Source: Hetaerina americana (Eukaryota; Arthropoda; Insecta; Odonata; Calopterygidae). Taken from it: a stretch of DNA of 64,000 bases. Both the position numbers and the translations under genes were made by a program. The notes below the pieces were generated by a model that was not told where the DNA came from, did no database searches, and saw nothing but the letters and a program-made list of their open reading frames with translations. Below, in pieces: positions 13,680 through 27,187 of this stretch (within the stretch, counting starts at the first letter, position 1; each line of letters starts with the position of its first letter). The stretch lies in assembly GCA_022747635.1 (NCBI GenBank), contig JAKTNV010000005.1, positions 46,400,013 to 46,464,012 on the forward strand. The letters run 5' to 3'.

Positions 13680-14640
13680 TTCTGATGGAGGGAGAGAGTT
13701 GGATCAGTGGTGGGTAAAAGGGAGAAAGGAGCCGGTGGAACCCAACAGAAGCATCGCCATTTCTTTGAGGTTTTATTCATTAGGAAAACTTTTAATTACT
13801 TACGCACTCGTTGAGGTATATAGAGCGCGGGTCTGCGGTCTGCCCCGGGGCACTTTGTAAGACAGAAGTGGAGAAGTAAGGGGAAGGAAGGGAAGGGGGA
13901 CAGATGAAAGGAACGGAGAGCTGGGGTGTGGGGGCAAGGCAGAAAAGGGGGAAACGCGGTGAGTGGTGAGGGGGAGTCAGGGAAAAGGAGTTAGTCTGGT
14001 GGGGATGTAGATGCGAAGGCTAATAGGAGGGATGGGGTAAAGAGGGGAGGGTAAGGAGAGTTAGTTCATGCTGCAACGGAACGGCGCGCGGTGGAAAAAC
14101 AAAAGAGATTAGGAATTTCCAGGAGAGATAAACCAAGCGAAAGTTTGGGGCGCAACACCTCTTCACGCGGGAAAACAAAACAATGGGATAGGTACTTCAC
14201 CAACTGTGGGTCACTTTTCTTTCTCTCTCTCCCTCTACCTCGACCTCTCTCGCCCCTTTCTACTGCCTGTTTCGCTTTCGGATCAAGAGAAAAATGAAAC
14301 AAATTATCCCTATTCCGAATATTTTTTTTAGCATTTCTCGCCGAGAAAATCTACGTCTACTCTCACCAAAATGGCAGTTTCTTTCGTTTTTTTTCTTTGC
14401 TCATTTTTTATCTTACTCGTAAGGATTTCTAGAATATGAGGCTGAGCGAAGTTCAACAACGGAGTGAGAAGAACTGTATCCTTGACAAGAGTGGGGAGAA
14501 TAAAAGGAATCACACGTTTGGGAAGGTAGGAGGAAAAAAAGTGATGGATAGGGAAGACAGCACCAGTCGAGACTGACTTCAGAGTCGTCGGCTAAGCTGG
14601 AAAACTTTTCCCTCAAAGCCCTGCTCGCCTACATTCGCAG
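13680..14640. other. GC-richer purine-tract island
   Basis: It begins with G-rich purine tracts (13680-14070), passes through a CG-containing patch near 14075-14170, and then becomes pyrimidine-rich (14215-14270). It is the last of the island series in the left flank. No gene or known element is seen. Confidence 0.4.
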
Positions 14641-16305
14641 ATCCTTGCCACGACTGGCATTCGGCATAGCCACAAAATGTGGCGAACCACTACGTCACTG
14701 TGCAGCCTCTAACTTAGACTAAAACACGGAAGCTTACTTGCCTTCAGAGCTACTCATATATAATTCTAACCTCACAGCACAATGTGCGTTACGCATACCC
14801 GAATCTACGTCAATTACAGTTTTCAGGATCTTACAGCAACGAAAATTTACGACCTATTCCCGGACCGATTACATTTTAATTTCTCGGTTTTATTCCGAAC
14901 TCCTCAAGTGAGCACTAATATCTTCGACTCTTTTGGGATACAGTAAACATAAGCGCACTTCTTTCTCGTACCTCAGTTTCCCCATGAAATCACGTACCCT
15001 GGTATCCTGTTGTTTGTACAGATTTTTTAATCTTTCATTAGAGTGCTTTCTTTAAATATTATTCTTAAAGTTGATTCCGAATCCCAAGAAACCAAAAGAA
15101 TTCCTCATTAATTTTACTCAGCTACCTGCTCCACAATTCACCACACATATCGGTTCGAAAACGATTATGCTGTAGAGATGTCTGCGCAAATCCTTTACAC
15201 AGAAGTAAAAGGTAGAAGAAAGAAAGGGAAAGGAAAAGACTGGGGGGAAATAAAGACAGAGAAACGAATTCAGAGATAGAGATACAAATTAGCCACAATA
15301 CTATATGTTTATAAAAATCAAGAAGGAATACTATTGAAAATGTAATGTTTAAACAGCTATTTTAAGTCTCAATGAGAGTTAAAATGAGAGACAGTAGGAG
15401 AAAGGGCCGGGACTACACCCTAAAAAACTAAAAGTAGGTGCCAATCACCCCCGTCTACCATCTTTTTCTTCGTAGCTTGCTTCACTAAATGATACTGAAT
15501 ACTCCCGTTATATTCCGAAACCTACATTACTGCCGAGGACACAACAGTACTCTTTCTGTCTGATGTGACGTTCACTCATAGGACGACTCTTTTAGAGCAA
15601 GCCTGTGCCAGTGATTACCTTCCTTTCCTGACCCTCTTTCAACATAACCTTAACTACCCACAATTACAGTTTGGCAGATGTACTCAACGGCTGAGTCTCA
15701 ACCGTCAATCGCTTCCAATGATGACTATTACAACTCCTTTTGGAGAAAAGGAAAGGGCGATGAGTGACTGCTCCAAGAGTATCAGAGTAAAGATTAAAGG
15801 CAACATGAATGAGTTACTAAAAATTGTAATAAAAGTGAGTAGACCGAGTCACTGATGAATGATTCCTGATTATAGTGCATGAAAAAATAAGTTCGCAATA
15901 AGTTAGAAAATAAGTTAGCAAAAAATAAGCAGTAAGAACTCATTATACATATTCTCATGCATAAAAGTTGAATAAAAACCCGCAATGGGAGAAATAGAAG
16001 AGGATACCGAATGCTATCTTTGGGAGGGCTACAGCAAACTGAGACTTGATGTGAAATTATCATTGTTTCCTTAGTTTGTTCGTGTTACTGTGCCTCCACC
16101 TTTCATTTCTTTATATGATTTTTCCTTGTATGATTCCTTTTATTTGTTTCTTTAGTTTGGCTGAAGGACTTAACTGCCTGCCATTTTCGTTTTTGACAAC
16201 GCCGACAGGCCATCTAGTGTTTTGCCCACTTCATAATACTCACTGTTGTTATTGCTTTTCCGTAATACCTGAGTGAGTATGTGTGTGTTTTATTCCTCCG
16301 AAGCA

Positions 16306-16510
16306 GGTCCCTGGCGTCTGGATTAATTTCCTCATAAACTTATTCGGTCTCTTCTAGTAAACACGCAAGAGGTTAAGTTAGCCGGTCCCTGGCGTTGGGA
16401 AAAACTTCCCCCCAAACCACTTTTGGTCAACCAGTGTGACTGAGTGCGTATTTGTAAGTTCCCGAATACGGTCCCTAGCAATAGTATTAATTTCCTCGTA
16501 AACCAATTCA
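16306..16510. repeat. Degenerate tandem repeat, about 80-bp unit
   Basis: Three copies of a GGTCCCTGGCG-like start, followed by a TTAATTTCCTCNTAAAC-like segment, occur at 16306, 16384 and 16470. Units are spaced 78 and 86 bp and the middle copy is most diverged. No function is apparent. Confidence 0.6.
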
Positions 16511-17869
16511 AAAAATCCTTTTGTAAATGTGAACGTCTTAAAATTTTGGATGTGCGCTTTATCACTGGCGATTAATTTTCCCCGTTAATCACTACACCAA
16601 TCTTAAAATTACCCTTCTTTTTTCATTTAAATGTTGTAAAAACCCCTTAACGGCTCAAAAAAAAGTTATTTAATATAGTCAGTCCTATTTGGTATATATA
16701 TCTATTACGTTTCGCGGGCAGGTTCATTTGACTCCAAATGGACTCAAATTGACTCCAACTTATCTCTGAATTCTGTTCTTTATCATCCTCTCCTCCACCT
16801 TCCAACTTGCTCTTTCCTTTTACGAATTTTAACATCCAGCAACTCTCAATATTTCCTGCAACCACTTTGCGTTACTTGTGCTACAGGTATTTCGTCTTGC
16901 CACTTGATCTCTTCTACTAAAATATTAAAAATATCGTCGTCGGTCTCCTCTCTGCACAACTTATTTTCTTAATTCTTTTCCATCTCTATATCTCAAAGGA
17001 AATCAATATATGCTTGTCCACTTACGTTAAAGACAAGTTTTTGAGCCAAAGAGATTTATCCTCCACTGTATTAGAGTCTCTACTAATCTTTTCACTGTCA
17101 TTACTTAGTGAGCCTATTATCAATCCCCTTTTCCTTACAACTGCTTCTTTTCACAACAAATTTCTCCTCCAATATTTGTCCTACCAAGCCCATTTTCCTC
17201 CAAAATTCGTGAACTGATTTCCTTTATCCAAATTATTTCCACCTAATTTAATGCATAACTGAACCTTCATGGTTTTTTAAAATCTAATTACTTGGGCTTT
17301 ATGGATTAACATGTACACTATGTATAACATTAGTAGTGTAGTATTCTGAACATTATTTGATATCCCTTGGCTGCCTTTCTATCGCTTGTTCTTCTGAAAA
17401 CTTTACCAGGTATTTCCATCACTGACCACTTTCAGTGCCAGCTCAAACCCCTCCCATGTCATCCTTCACTTTGCCTTAATACTTATATGAGTTAAAAAGC
17501 TCCAGCGATAATGGACTGGCATTTCTCACCTACTACTCAGCCACAAAGGACCTATTTTGATTCTTAGTTTCCCTTATCTGTGCTGTCATGCTCATGTACA
17601 AATTTTTGATAAGCTGCCCAACCATAAGTCTACTTCCATTTTCCAAATGGCTTCCATCAATGTTATCAACTGTACCTTGTCATTTGCCTTCCAGCAATCC
17701 ATAGAGCACACTAAGACATCCTGACTATACTTTTTCTATATTCATATCTATTAATGCTCTCATCACTGTAAAGACCTTAACTCCGTTCATAATCTGAACT
17801 GGGGGATCTTACTCCCATGATATAAGACATTTAACAAGTTCTGGTAATTTATTGTTGTAGGACTTCCTA

Positions 17870-19260
17870 ATCGAGTAGCAGCAGGCTTTAGAGTAAATCA
17901 TGAGAGAGAAAAGGGAGCTATAATTGTATAGATTGAATTGGATTAGACAGATACTTCAAAAGAAAAATAGTACCTTATCAAAAAAGGGTATCTACAATCG
18001 CAAATGAAACAATAGGAATAGAATAAGGAAACCTTGGATTATGGACCAAATAATTAGAAAGATAGAAAAGAAAAAGAAACAGAAGAAGGTAAAAATATAG
18101 TAAGGTAGATGGAAGTAGAAATGAATCAAATAATAAACTTAGGCAAGGAACAAACACAACAAAAGAATCATGGCAAAAGACCTAGTGCGAGGTGCCATGA
18201 AAGTTTACAAAGGAAAGGTGAAACTGGTGCACTCTACAGGAAGGTGAAAGCAATGCCAGGAAGCAAGAAGGGGAAATCTGCGCAAACAATCAAATGTAAA
18301 CCAGGAAAATTATCAATCGAACCAAGAAATATTCAAGAGAGATGGATAAAATATATAGAGGATATATATGGTAAAGACATAAGACATATTCAATGAAAGA
18401 GTTGACTTAGATTGAAATGCCTTTGCTCCAGTCATACTCTGTCGTTAGATGGAAAAGGCATCAAAAGAATTGAAAATAAATAAGGCAATGGGAATAGGTA
18501 ACCTTCCCTTGGAACTATGAAGGGGATCAGGAATATGTGTAAGAAGAATTTTTTGGGCTAATTTGTAGCAGTTATTAGGGTAGATTACTGCTGGAAGGTT
18601 ATATCACATCAGTGTAAGTTACCATCCTGAAAAGTAGCCATGTGCGAGGCTATAAAACAATAAGTTTCACAAGCGGCTAAAGTGGTAAGTGGTCAGATTG
18701 TTCAGTAAGAGAATAGAGAGGAGGGTAAGGGACATGGGAGATGATCAGTTTAGGTTCAGAAAGGAGAGAGGCACTCTTACATAATGTCATTATAGAAAAG
18801 CGGTCACTAATGGAAAAGAACATAGAATACTATAGGTTGTAATAGTTTATTTTGTAGATCATGAGAAGGCATTCAATAGAGTAATTGGACAGAATTATTT
18901 GATGCATTACAAAAAATAGGTGTGATTGGAGGTATAGATGACTTAACTGCAAAATTCTTCTCAGTTTTCAACTCTTTCTTTTTTTATTTCTCAGACTACT
19001 TGAGATTCAAGAGGTGGGTGGAGATGCGGTGCTAGGAATAAGGGTAAGACATGGGCTTCCATTATTATTCATGCTTTACAAAGTATTTGAGGAGGAAATG
19101 GTAAAAGAGGCAATGGAATAACTTGAGATAAGAATGGCAGTTGTTGGAAAATTCATAAATCAGTTTGATTTGTGGATGATCAAGCTATTGGAATATTGAG
19201 AAATTGTATGGGATATTGCAGACTGCGATAAAGGGGAGAACTTTGGATAAACAAGGATGG
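17870..19260 (+). mobile_element. RTE-clade non-LTR retrotransposon fragment (linker + RT), decayed
   Basis: Broken frames carry a KPWIMDQII-like linker (about 18030), a W..YIEDIYG motif before the reverse transcriptase (about 18345), a DDQFRFRKERG motif (about 18740), a DHEKAFNRV-like palm motif (about 18860) and a FVDDQAIG-like catalytic YXDD-equivalent (about 19165). The same order occurs in copies at 42130, 46290 and 35893. Many stops and frameshifts show it is dead. The endonuclease half is missing or unreadable upstream. A second LINE begins immediately downstream. Confidence 0.8.
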
Positions 19261-19269
19261 GTAAACAAA

Positions 19270-20850
19270 CAAGGGAACCGAGTTGGGCAGAATAGCGGAA
19301 GTATCAAGCCAATGTAACTCCCTATTTCTCCACCCATGCTCTGACATTGAATTAAGTAATATCATAAACCAAATGGGAAATGAGTACACCACTGGTCAGG
19401 ATGGCATTCCTTTTATCATCATCAAAAAATCCTTCGATGTCATTGAACCCCCTCTATTATTCTTATTCAATGAATCTCTTAGGCTTGGTCAGTTTCCATC
19501 ATCCCTTAAAAGCACCAAAGTCATCCCCCTTTATAAAGGTAAAGGAAATAAACAGCACATGAGCTCTTATCGACCAATATCTATACTTAATCAATTCGGT
19601 AAAATTTTTGAATTAGTTTTTTATTCTCAATTAATATCATACCTGGAAGCACACAAACTGTTATCAACCTCCCAGCATGGATTTAGAAAATCCATGTCCA
19701 CTACCACAGCTACCTACGAACCACTGTAATAACAAAATATTGTCTGACCTAGACAATAAACTGGAATCTCTTGTTTTATTATTTGATTTCTCCAAGGCCT
19801 TTGATTGTGTTAATCACCATATGTCATTGCTGAAACTTAAAGAATCTGGCAATAGAGGTATTCCATATAATTGGATTAAATATTTTCTAAACAACTAAAT
19901 GTCTTAGTGTCTGCCTCTTCAATCAACGGCATGGTATCAAGTGCTAACAATATTGTCCACCTTTAGCAAGAGTGGTGTGATCGTAATTTTCTTCATATTA
20001 ATAAGGATAAAACAAATTTAATATACTTTGTAATCAAAAATATGCCTCTAACAGATATTTCAGTGTCTTTTGACAATGTGATTATTCCAAGGAGTGATAA
20101 TGTCCAGGAGTGATAGTCTACTATCCAGGGTAACACCCTTCCTGGGTGTTACCCTGGATAGTAGACTATGCTGGGATAGCCATATTTCTAGTTTACGCAG
20201 AAAACTCTGTTCAGTGTGCTATTTGGTACGTTTTATAAGGCTAACAGTCAATAATGAAGACTTATGTCAATCTATTATGGTGAGTTTTACGCCCATTTAA
20301 CTTTTAGTATTCTTTTTTGGGGCCCATTACCCTGTGCTCATGTTGTATTTAAAATCCAAATGAGGATACTGAGACTAATGTTCAATGCACCCCTTAGAGC
20401 TCTATGTCACCCTCTCTTCAAAACACTTTGTATTCTCCCTCTTCTCTGTGAGTATATGCTAAGTGTCGTTGTTTATGCTAAATGCCATATTTCATTATAT
20501 GCCACTAATAATAGCATTCACAACCATTATACTATGACATTTAGTCATCTACATGTGAACTTCATAAGAACTTGCAAGTCCAGTTTTTCCCCCAGAACAT
20601 GGGACTCGCATTGTATAATAACCTTCCTCCGGGTATCAAGAGTATTGAAAAAATATCCACTCTTAAATTTAAAGTGAGGGAGTTTTCATGCTACATTTAT
20701 TCTACTCCATTGATGATTTTCTGAGCATGTAACTATGTTTTGTACGTATATTATTTTATGTTATGATCATTGATGTGCCATATATCTTGGAACATGTATG
20801 CACCCTGATCCTCAGGCAAATAAAAACTATTATTTTTATTATTATATCGA
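19270..20850 (+). mobile_element. Non-LTR retrotransposon (CR1/jockey-like), truncated and frameshifted
   Basis: A reverse transcriptase open for 148 codons from 19283 carries a YRPISILNQFGKIFE motif and a QHGFRKS motif. The next frame has DFSKAFDCVNHH (about 19790). Further on come a FLGVTLDSRLCWDSHI-like segment (20140-20190) and a C-terminal region ending near 20677. The 3' end has short TTATT-type repeats near 20825-20845, as is common in this group. The part holding the catalytic YADD is missing between 19900 and 20000, so it cannot transpose. Clade assignment is by motif style only. Confidence 0.8.
20114..20168. repeat. Perfect 25-nt hairpin inside the LINE
   Basis: Arms at 20114-20138 and 20144-20168 are exact reverse complements with a 5-nt loop. 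The right arm encodes the native reverse transcriptase segment GVTLDSRL. The left arm is its inverted copy and breaks the frame. Confidence 0.9.
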
Positions 20851-22554
20851 ATTGAAGAAGTGTTTATTACAGAGTTAGATGTTGGGTTGTAATTTATTTG
20901 GATAGGTAATGAAATATAATGTTGTACCATTATACTGTCAATGCTCATCTAAAATCTTAAATGGTAGAATACTGATGATTTTTCTGCAATAAGAAAATCA
21001 ATTATTTTAAGCTGCTCATTTAAAAGATAAGATAGGAAAATGATGTATTATTGGATTGAATGGGCAAGTTCTCTTCATAGAAACTATTTCCACATAAAAG
21101 AATGACATTGGATTAAATCTTAGAGAACGAGAGAGAAATATAATATGCAAAATCATTAATAAGACAAGTCAGAATTATTCTGACTAATGCAGCAATATTG
21201 AAAAACAGTGTTTTTGGAACCTTTTAGATCTGACAGTTTCAAGAATTTGTAGTATCTTTCCTTAAAGGACCACCATTGCATTGAGAAGAAAGATATATGG
21301 TGTTTTTTTAACATATGGTGCTTCAGAAGTTACTGAACTTCTGACTGTGTACTATAATCCTGACAAAAAGAAAATTTGTGTGCTTGAATTCATACAATAT
21401 TTATGTTTCTTGGAGTTATATGGGATTTCCCCCCCCCAAAATGCACTCACTTGCACAATTACTTCCAACTATTCCAGTCTAATGTCCTCCTGAAGAGTTA
21501 TTTCTCTTGTGTAAAGAAAATAAGAAGGTAGTCTTTGCAACCGCCTGATTCAGAAAAGTATATCCTCACTGGCATTAATGAATAACGAAAATTCACTGAT
21601 TGAGACGCTTCATGCAGTATGCAATATTTGAGAATGATATCATTGATACGTTGACCAACTCCCATTAATTAGGAGAAGATTATCGAGTTGCTTATTAGAA
21701 GTAAAACCCATCTCACTAAATAGTTCTCACAATATTCTAGAATACTTGATTTTAGCTAGTTTATTTCACTTCAGATGTGGAAATATTTAAGAATTGCACT
21801 TTTAAGAATGAGCAACTTTTGGAATCATCTCAAATTGCTGGTGTAGGATGGACAATTGATTTGTATTATGGTTATGTAATGCAGGGATTCTCAAATTTGA
21901 AGAGTGTCTACATGAAGAGAAGTTTGACAGGTCATTGCCTTAGTTCAGATGTCAACTGAGTGTCCTTCAACCATGAAACACTAATATTTTGAACTGTTTT
22001 TTAAGAAGACAGAGATATAATAGATGATAAGGAAATGCCGCAAAACACACCAAATATGAAATATTATGAATGCATTGAAGAAATTTTGAGCAAAAAAGAA
22101 TTACTGAGTAAAAACCATGATAATGTACTAATACAAAATACAAATAGTATTAATATGCTCAATGCAGCCATGAGCAAAGGGGTAAATAATATGTAGGAAG
22201 TGTAGTTGAAATTAACCATGGAAAGTAAGTAATAAGAAGGGGCCACTATATTAAAAAGAACTCAATAAAAAAAATACTAAAATAATACTAGCCTAGAGAA
22301 AAAGTGGCATATACTTAAGGCAGAAATACATATTCAGCAATAATTAGAGCAGAAAGGAAAATGTACTATGAATGCGATATTGACAATGCTCCAAAAAAGT
22401 ATTTAGGAGGCACTTTCAAGTTTCCTAGTTCACCAGTTCCTAGTATAGGGGCAGCAATAAAATAAATTATAATGAAATACTGTTCATTGATGACCAAAAG
22501 AGAGAACATGGTATGGGATTCGGGAATAATATGAATCAACACATATCGCTGAAT
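20851..22554. other. Unassigned AT-rich stretch
   Basis: No gene or recognisable element. Short frames (for example 21281-21493 and 21777-21959) have no known motif. Confidence 0.5.
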
Positions 22555-22745
22555 TTGATGGTTTTAGGCTTCACTTTGTGAAAATTCATGATCACTGAAT
22601 AATTTAATTTGGTATTTTTACAAAACTTTGTCAAACTACTACTGGTTTTGATTCAAAGGTGACATAATGTCGCCTATGTGTTGAAAGCGGTAGTAGTATA
22701 ATAAAGTTTGGCGAAAAAATACTAAGTTTAATTATTCAGTGGAAG
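22555..22745. mobile_element. Small foldback element, Penelope-LTR-like
   Basis: Imperfect inverted arms of about 50 bp (22586-22635 and 22690-22741) share an ACTGAATAATT end. Just outside the left arm is a TTTAGGCTTCACTTTGTG motif (22563-22580) that also borders the elements at 47500 and 52275. The middle contains a diverged GAAA segment but no complete hammerhead core. It is assigned to the same family by architecture and the shared border motif. Confidence 0.5.
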
Positions 22746-22849
22746 ACATATTGGTGATTATGGAAGACACTGAGAAGATCATATTATAACCCATAAGATG
22801 AATTATTTTGATCTTAGTCTTAATATTATTTCAAATGAAAATAAATCAA

Positions 22850-23870
22850 ACTTCGTAGCTTCATACCTATTCCCGTAATTGGCTGAAGAAACTTTACATC
22901 TCCATTATAATTTAAAAGTCAAACAAAGATTACTTAAAACCCAAAACAATTTTAAGAAACATTTGCAGAATACAGATATTTATTGGTAGAAAACATGCAT
23001 CCTAAGGTAAAAATGAATGGGAACTATCAACTGTTATCCATATCTCAAAAATTCAAAATCCCTCTCAACTTTAAGAGCACCAAATACAATAATTATAATG
23101 TCAGAATTTTTGGAAAATCAAAAATTTAGATTCATAAAAAACTTGTCAAGCATTTTTGGGATTATAATATGTTCAATGCTCACCAGCTGGGTTTTAGGAA
23201 ATATATTAATAAATATTACTAATTTTTATTAGATGGAGGAGCTAAATAATAGACAAATTGTAAGAAGTATGATGCGAAACTCCAATAGGACATAAGAAAC
23301 TGGGAATATTTTGCCGACAAATTTGCATTACTATGGATTAGGAAGCATTTTAACAGAATGGTCCAGCTATTACATAAATGATATAGTCCCAGCATTAAAA
23401 ATAAATTAAAATAAATTTTAAAAATTTAGAAACAATATAGATATCCCCTAAGGAAGTGTGCTTCCAATACTTTTCTTCATATGATACATAAATGGTTTCA
23501 TTTTTTTTCATACAAAATGTAAAGATTCTTTGATCAATTTGGTGGGAACTGATTCATTATTACATGTATCCAGTAGAGTATTTGAACAAGTTTAACAAAC
23601 TAAACAAAGAACTTTAAAAGCTGACCAAATGATTTCAGAGATATGAATTAAAACATTTCTGTTAAATGAAATTTAAAAATGAATGCAAAAAATCTACGGC
23701 AATTGTAATAAAAATACAAATGGGAAGCAGAAATAGGTGCTGCAAAAGTACCTTCAAAAAAGAGAACAAGAAAATATTTACAATACCAAATGGAATTAAA
23801 ATAACTGGGTATGAAGGCTGATTTACCTTCAGGTTTGAAATCCACGACCATTATGTAAGCAAAAAACTAT
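22850..23870 (+). mobile_element. Decayed non-LTR reverse transcriptase fragment
   Basis: Pieces of a reverse transcriptase can be read across frames: a QLGFRKY motif near 23190, an IP.GSVLPILFFI.YINGF motif (usual form PQGSVLGPLLFLIYINDF) near 23440-23500, and weak downstream palm similarity. Stops and deletions are frequent. The clade is uncertain (CR1/jockey-like). Confidence 0.6.
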
Positions 23871-25384
23871 TAAAACTTTATTGCAGTATTATCCAAGGTT
23901 TTTTTTTAATTTTGGACCAGACTTGTACGGGGCAAACGGATAATATCCGTGCGTTTTTATTACAGCCTCGGTTCCCTCTGGCACAAGCAAGGAAAATATA
24001 AAAAATACTGCAGAAATTGTAACCAAGAGGTACGAGATGCATACTAATCCACAGAAATCAATCCAAAGATCGGTTGGATAGATGAGGAGACAGCTAAAAA
24101 TGTTTTAAATCACATAAATCTCTCAAATCGAGATTTTGTAGTGTAAATAAGTTGGTATGTGAAAAAAGACGTCTATAAAAGAAAGCCTTTTTGTATCAAG
24201 GAAAAGAATGGGATCGCCGATATTAAATTTGCACTGATATGCAATAAATTGGTATTCAATTTCGTGCATGTTCCTTATTTTGTATCTGTCCCCTTAAAAT
24301 ATTTAATTGATGATTGCTATTCCCAATTTTCAAACGCCGCCATTTTTGCCTAATGTCACATGGTATTTCGTCTCATCGTTTGCCTCACTTAATGTCTACT
24401 CCAGATCGACATTAGGCGTATAACTATGTTACTTAGTTTTAAACGAAAAATTTCTTGAAGTTCTAGTGTGAGGTGAAATACGGCAATAGTACAGTTCAGG
24501 CCTTGGCATTGGTAAATAATAGAGATTCGGTTTGTAAAATAATGATGGGGCGCCGTGATTACGCCATTAGTTAATATTATTATAAGTTTTAAGTAATTGA
24601 GGGATTACCATTTCCATGAATGTAGAAAGGATAGCTCTAGTCTCCAAATTTAGAAACTAGATATTTATAGCCATCATTGTTCAATTTCTTTCAACTAGGC
24701 AACTGGGAATACGATAGTTCTGTAATTCATGTGCGTTATGCATATTCCCAATACTAGCACCAAAGCGACCAAATACTATTCATAAAAAAATTTAGATAAT
24801 TGTTAAGCGAAACTGGAATGCAGTCATCAAAGCTTTCAGATTATACTATCCTCGTTGTAGTATTGTTTCTTTGTAAATTTGTTAATGTAATGAATAAATA
24901 ATGCTTTTCGCGGCTATGCAGTTGACTGCCGATCGTAATTTTGTCGTATAATCATTTTTGCACACGACCATTGCTGATCCGCTGCACCAAATATTATGTC
25001 ATATGATTTTTAGCGCCGCTCTCTATCTCTCACTCTGGGCAATGGATGCGCCATGTAATCACGGTGAGAATTCTCCACAGACCACGGGGTACTTACTCTC
25101 CTTTTCCAACTCTGTACGTACTCAGCGGAAATATGAATTTTCGTTGCCATTCCAAACAGTTGCAACAATGATAGAACTCACAGTAAACACGAAACTTACC
25201 ATGAACCAAAACAAAATATTACCGAGGACGGGTAACACCGCCTGTGAGGAATATATTTCCCTAGAGCTATCTTTGAGCAAACTGGTTTAACTTTCTGGAC
25301 GCCAAATTGACTCTACGGCTATTAACCGGCTGACTCATTTCCACAAATTTTGGGCGACATTTATTTGATTAGTGGATAGTAACC
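23871..25384. other. Unassigned stretch
   Basis: No supported gene. A 110-codon frame at 24958-25290 is not recognised, lacks known domains and has no splice partner that I can see. Confidence 0.45.
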
Positions 25385-25575
25385 GTTTGGGGAAGCGACA
25401 CAGAGCTGAGGTAACTCATGCCCCAACTGTTTGACGCACTCCTCTTGAATTCCCCTCCGATGGCATCCAAATAGAGATCGGGAAACCTCGAATGATTCTA
25501 CCAACGCCGAGATTCGAACCCAGCCCCTTGGGTGGGAACCCAGTACCGCAATCTAAGGAATACTTCCGACACACT
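25385..25575 (-). mobile_element. Diverged tRNA-derived SINE (family B-related)
   Basis: On the minus strand a B-box GGGTTCGAATCTCGG is preceded by a CCCACCCAAGGGG segment and followed by a CGATCTCTATTTGG segment. These match the order in the SINE at 41290-41600. The (CTA)n tail is not seen, so the copy is old or truncated. Confidence 0.6.
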
Positions 25576-27187
25576 AGTAATCGTACCAACCGATTCCATA
25601 TTATTGTCGAGCCAATATTATGACATTTTCAAGGAACGTCCCCGTTCACCGGATGTCTAAGGAGAAGAAAAATTAAGCAAAGTGACTCGGGTTCAAACGC
25701 ATAAAGAATTATATTTGTCAAAGGAGAGTAACGAGATAAACGAAGATATTCCTTGCAGAGCATTTTCTTTCAATTTCTCGAAAAAATCTCCTCACATATT
25801 GGCCACCCCTTGGAAAATTGTCTTAACTTAAATGCAATTCATTTTTCATAAATTCAGGTAGGTTTTCGTGTACTTGGCGCTCATATCAGTTCTTGTTCCC
25901 TTTCGTACTTTCTCTTCAATTAGGGATATTATTCCGTGCCAGCTTAATCATTATGCAAAATAACCTGACAACGAATGGTAGGACGTGAAAGTATTACTTT
26001 GAAGGGTTTAATGCGTTAAAGGGAATTTGGTCTTCAACTATGTGATAATAATAATAACCCTCCATAGGATGATCTAATGCATGGCAATTCTCCCTACCTT
26101 ATTTTTTTTTGTTTTATTAATACTCCTGGAAAACTGTAGGCTTCTATTTACTAGTTCTACAAATATTACGTGGTACAGCCATGGTCGATGGCCGTGACTT
26201 GCAAAGGTGTGGACAACCTTCAATACCTATTATACACAAAGTTGTCACTGACATTGTGGCGGAGGAGCTAGGAAATTTTTTTACGAAAATTAGCAAACAC
26301 GGTATACGTACATGTGAGTTTGACAATCGCCAAAGTTAAACTATATAAGATAAATTCTATTATACAATTATATTTGACATTCAATCAATGCCCACGAAGC
26401 AGCCATCATATTTCATTGAAGAAATTGAGTATCACTGAGAGACTGTTGGGGGTATTACCGTGGCCAAGAGATTGGCTCCAATCGTGTAGTGCAAACGGCT
26501 TTTTTTAGAAATCAAAATAAGAGGATACCCTATCGTATCCTTCCTTTTGGCTATTACTGTCCATAATACCTGAAAAATCATTACCAGTAGTATCGACACA
26601 AATGATAAATAAATCCATAGGAAGGATACTTTTCAAAAGAGAGCGATATTCTTTTTTATTTCAAAAAAGTTATTTGTACTAAAACATTTGACGTCTCTTA
26701 GCAACGGTAATAATACCTAGTCTCATAGAATTTACGTTCGATGACCCATTGAGACCGCAAAGAGGAAATGGAATGATTCATATTTATTTCTTATTTTCTT
26801 AAAATATATTTCAAATTTACGAGCACCTACTCACCATGATGAAAAGTTTAAATGAACGGCAGGATATCTATCACGAACTGGGGCAAATACAGGAACGAAA
26901 TCATCTTACTTCGTGGTCAAGTTTCTATCAGAAGGACAAATATACATATCATTCAGAGCAATAAAGCTAATAATAATTTAGATATATTCACCAAAATAGT
27001 TTACATGAGAAATTTTCCCATGGCAAAATTCCCTTACACGAAAACTAAATGATGTTTCTCCTGAATAAATTCAATTCAGAATTTATCAGCAAAAGGTCTC
27101 TTTAGTGAAAAGTATATCTTGATAAAAATCCACTACATATACACATAAGAATTTGCTATTTTTTATATACTTAACCAACCTTTTAAA
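25576..27187. other. Upstream flank of the Lon gene
   Basis: AT-rich with no recognised coding or element sequence. Distal regulatory sites for the Lon gene could lie here, but none is identifiable. Confidence 0.4.

Larger units (their letters stand above)
12020..17869. other. Gene-free flank, mostly unassigned
   Basis: No supported gene or RNA. It contains a GC-richer island (13680-14640) and a short degenerate tandem repeat (16306-16510). The segment 16630-17860 is pyrimidine-rich on the + strand and may be an old antisense element, but no protein motif could be read in it. Confidence 0.5.

Noticed and set aside
24958..25290. 110-codon frame as a possible first exon of a host gene
   Set aside because: No similarity recognised, and the Lon N-terminus is complete at 27439 without it.
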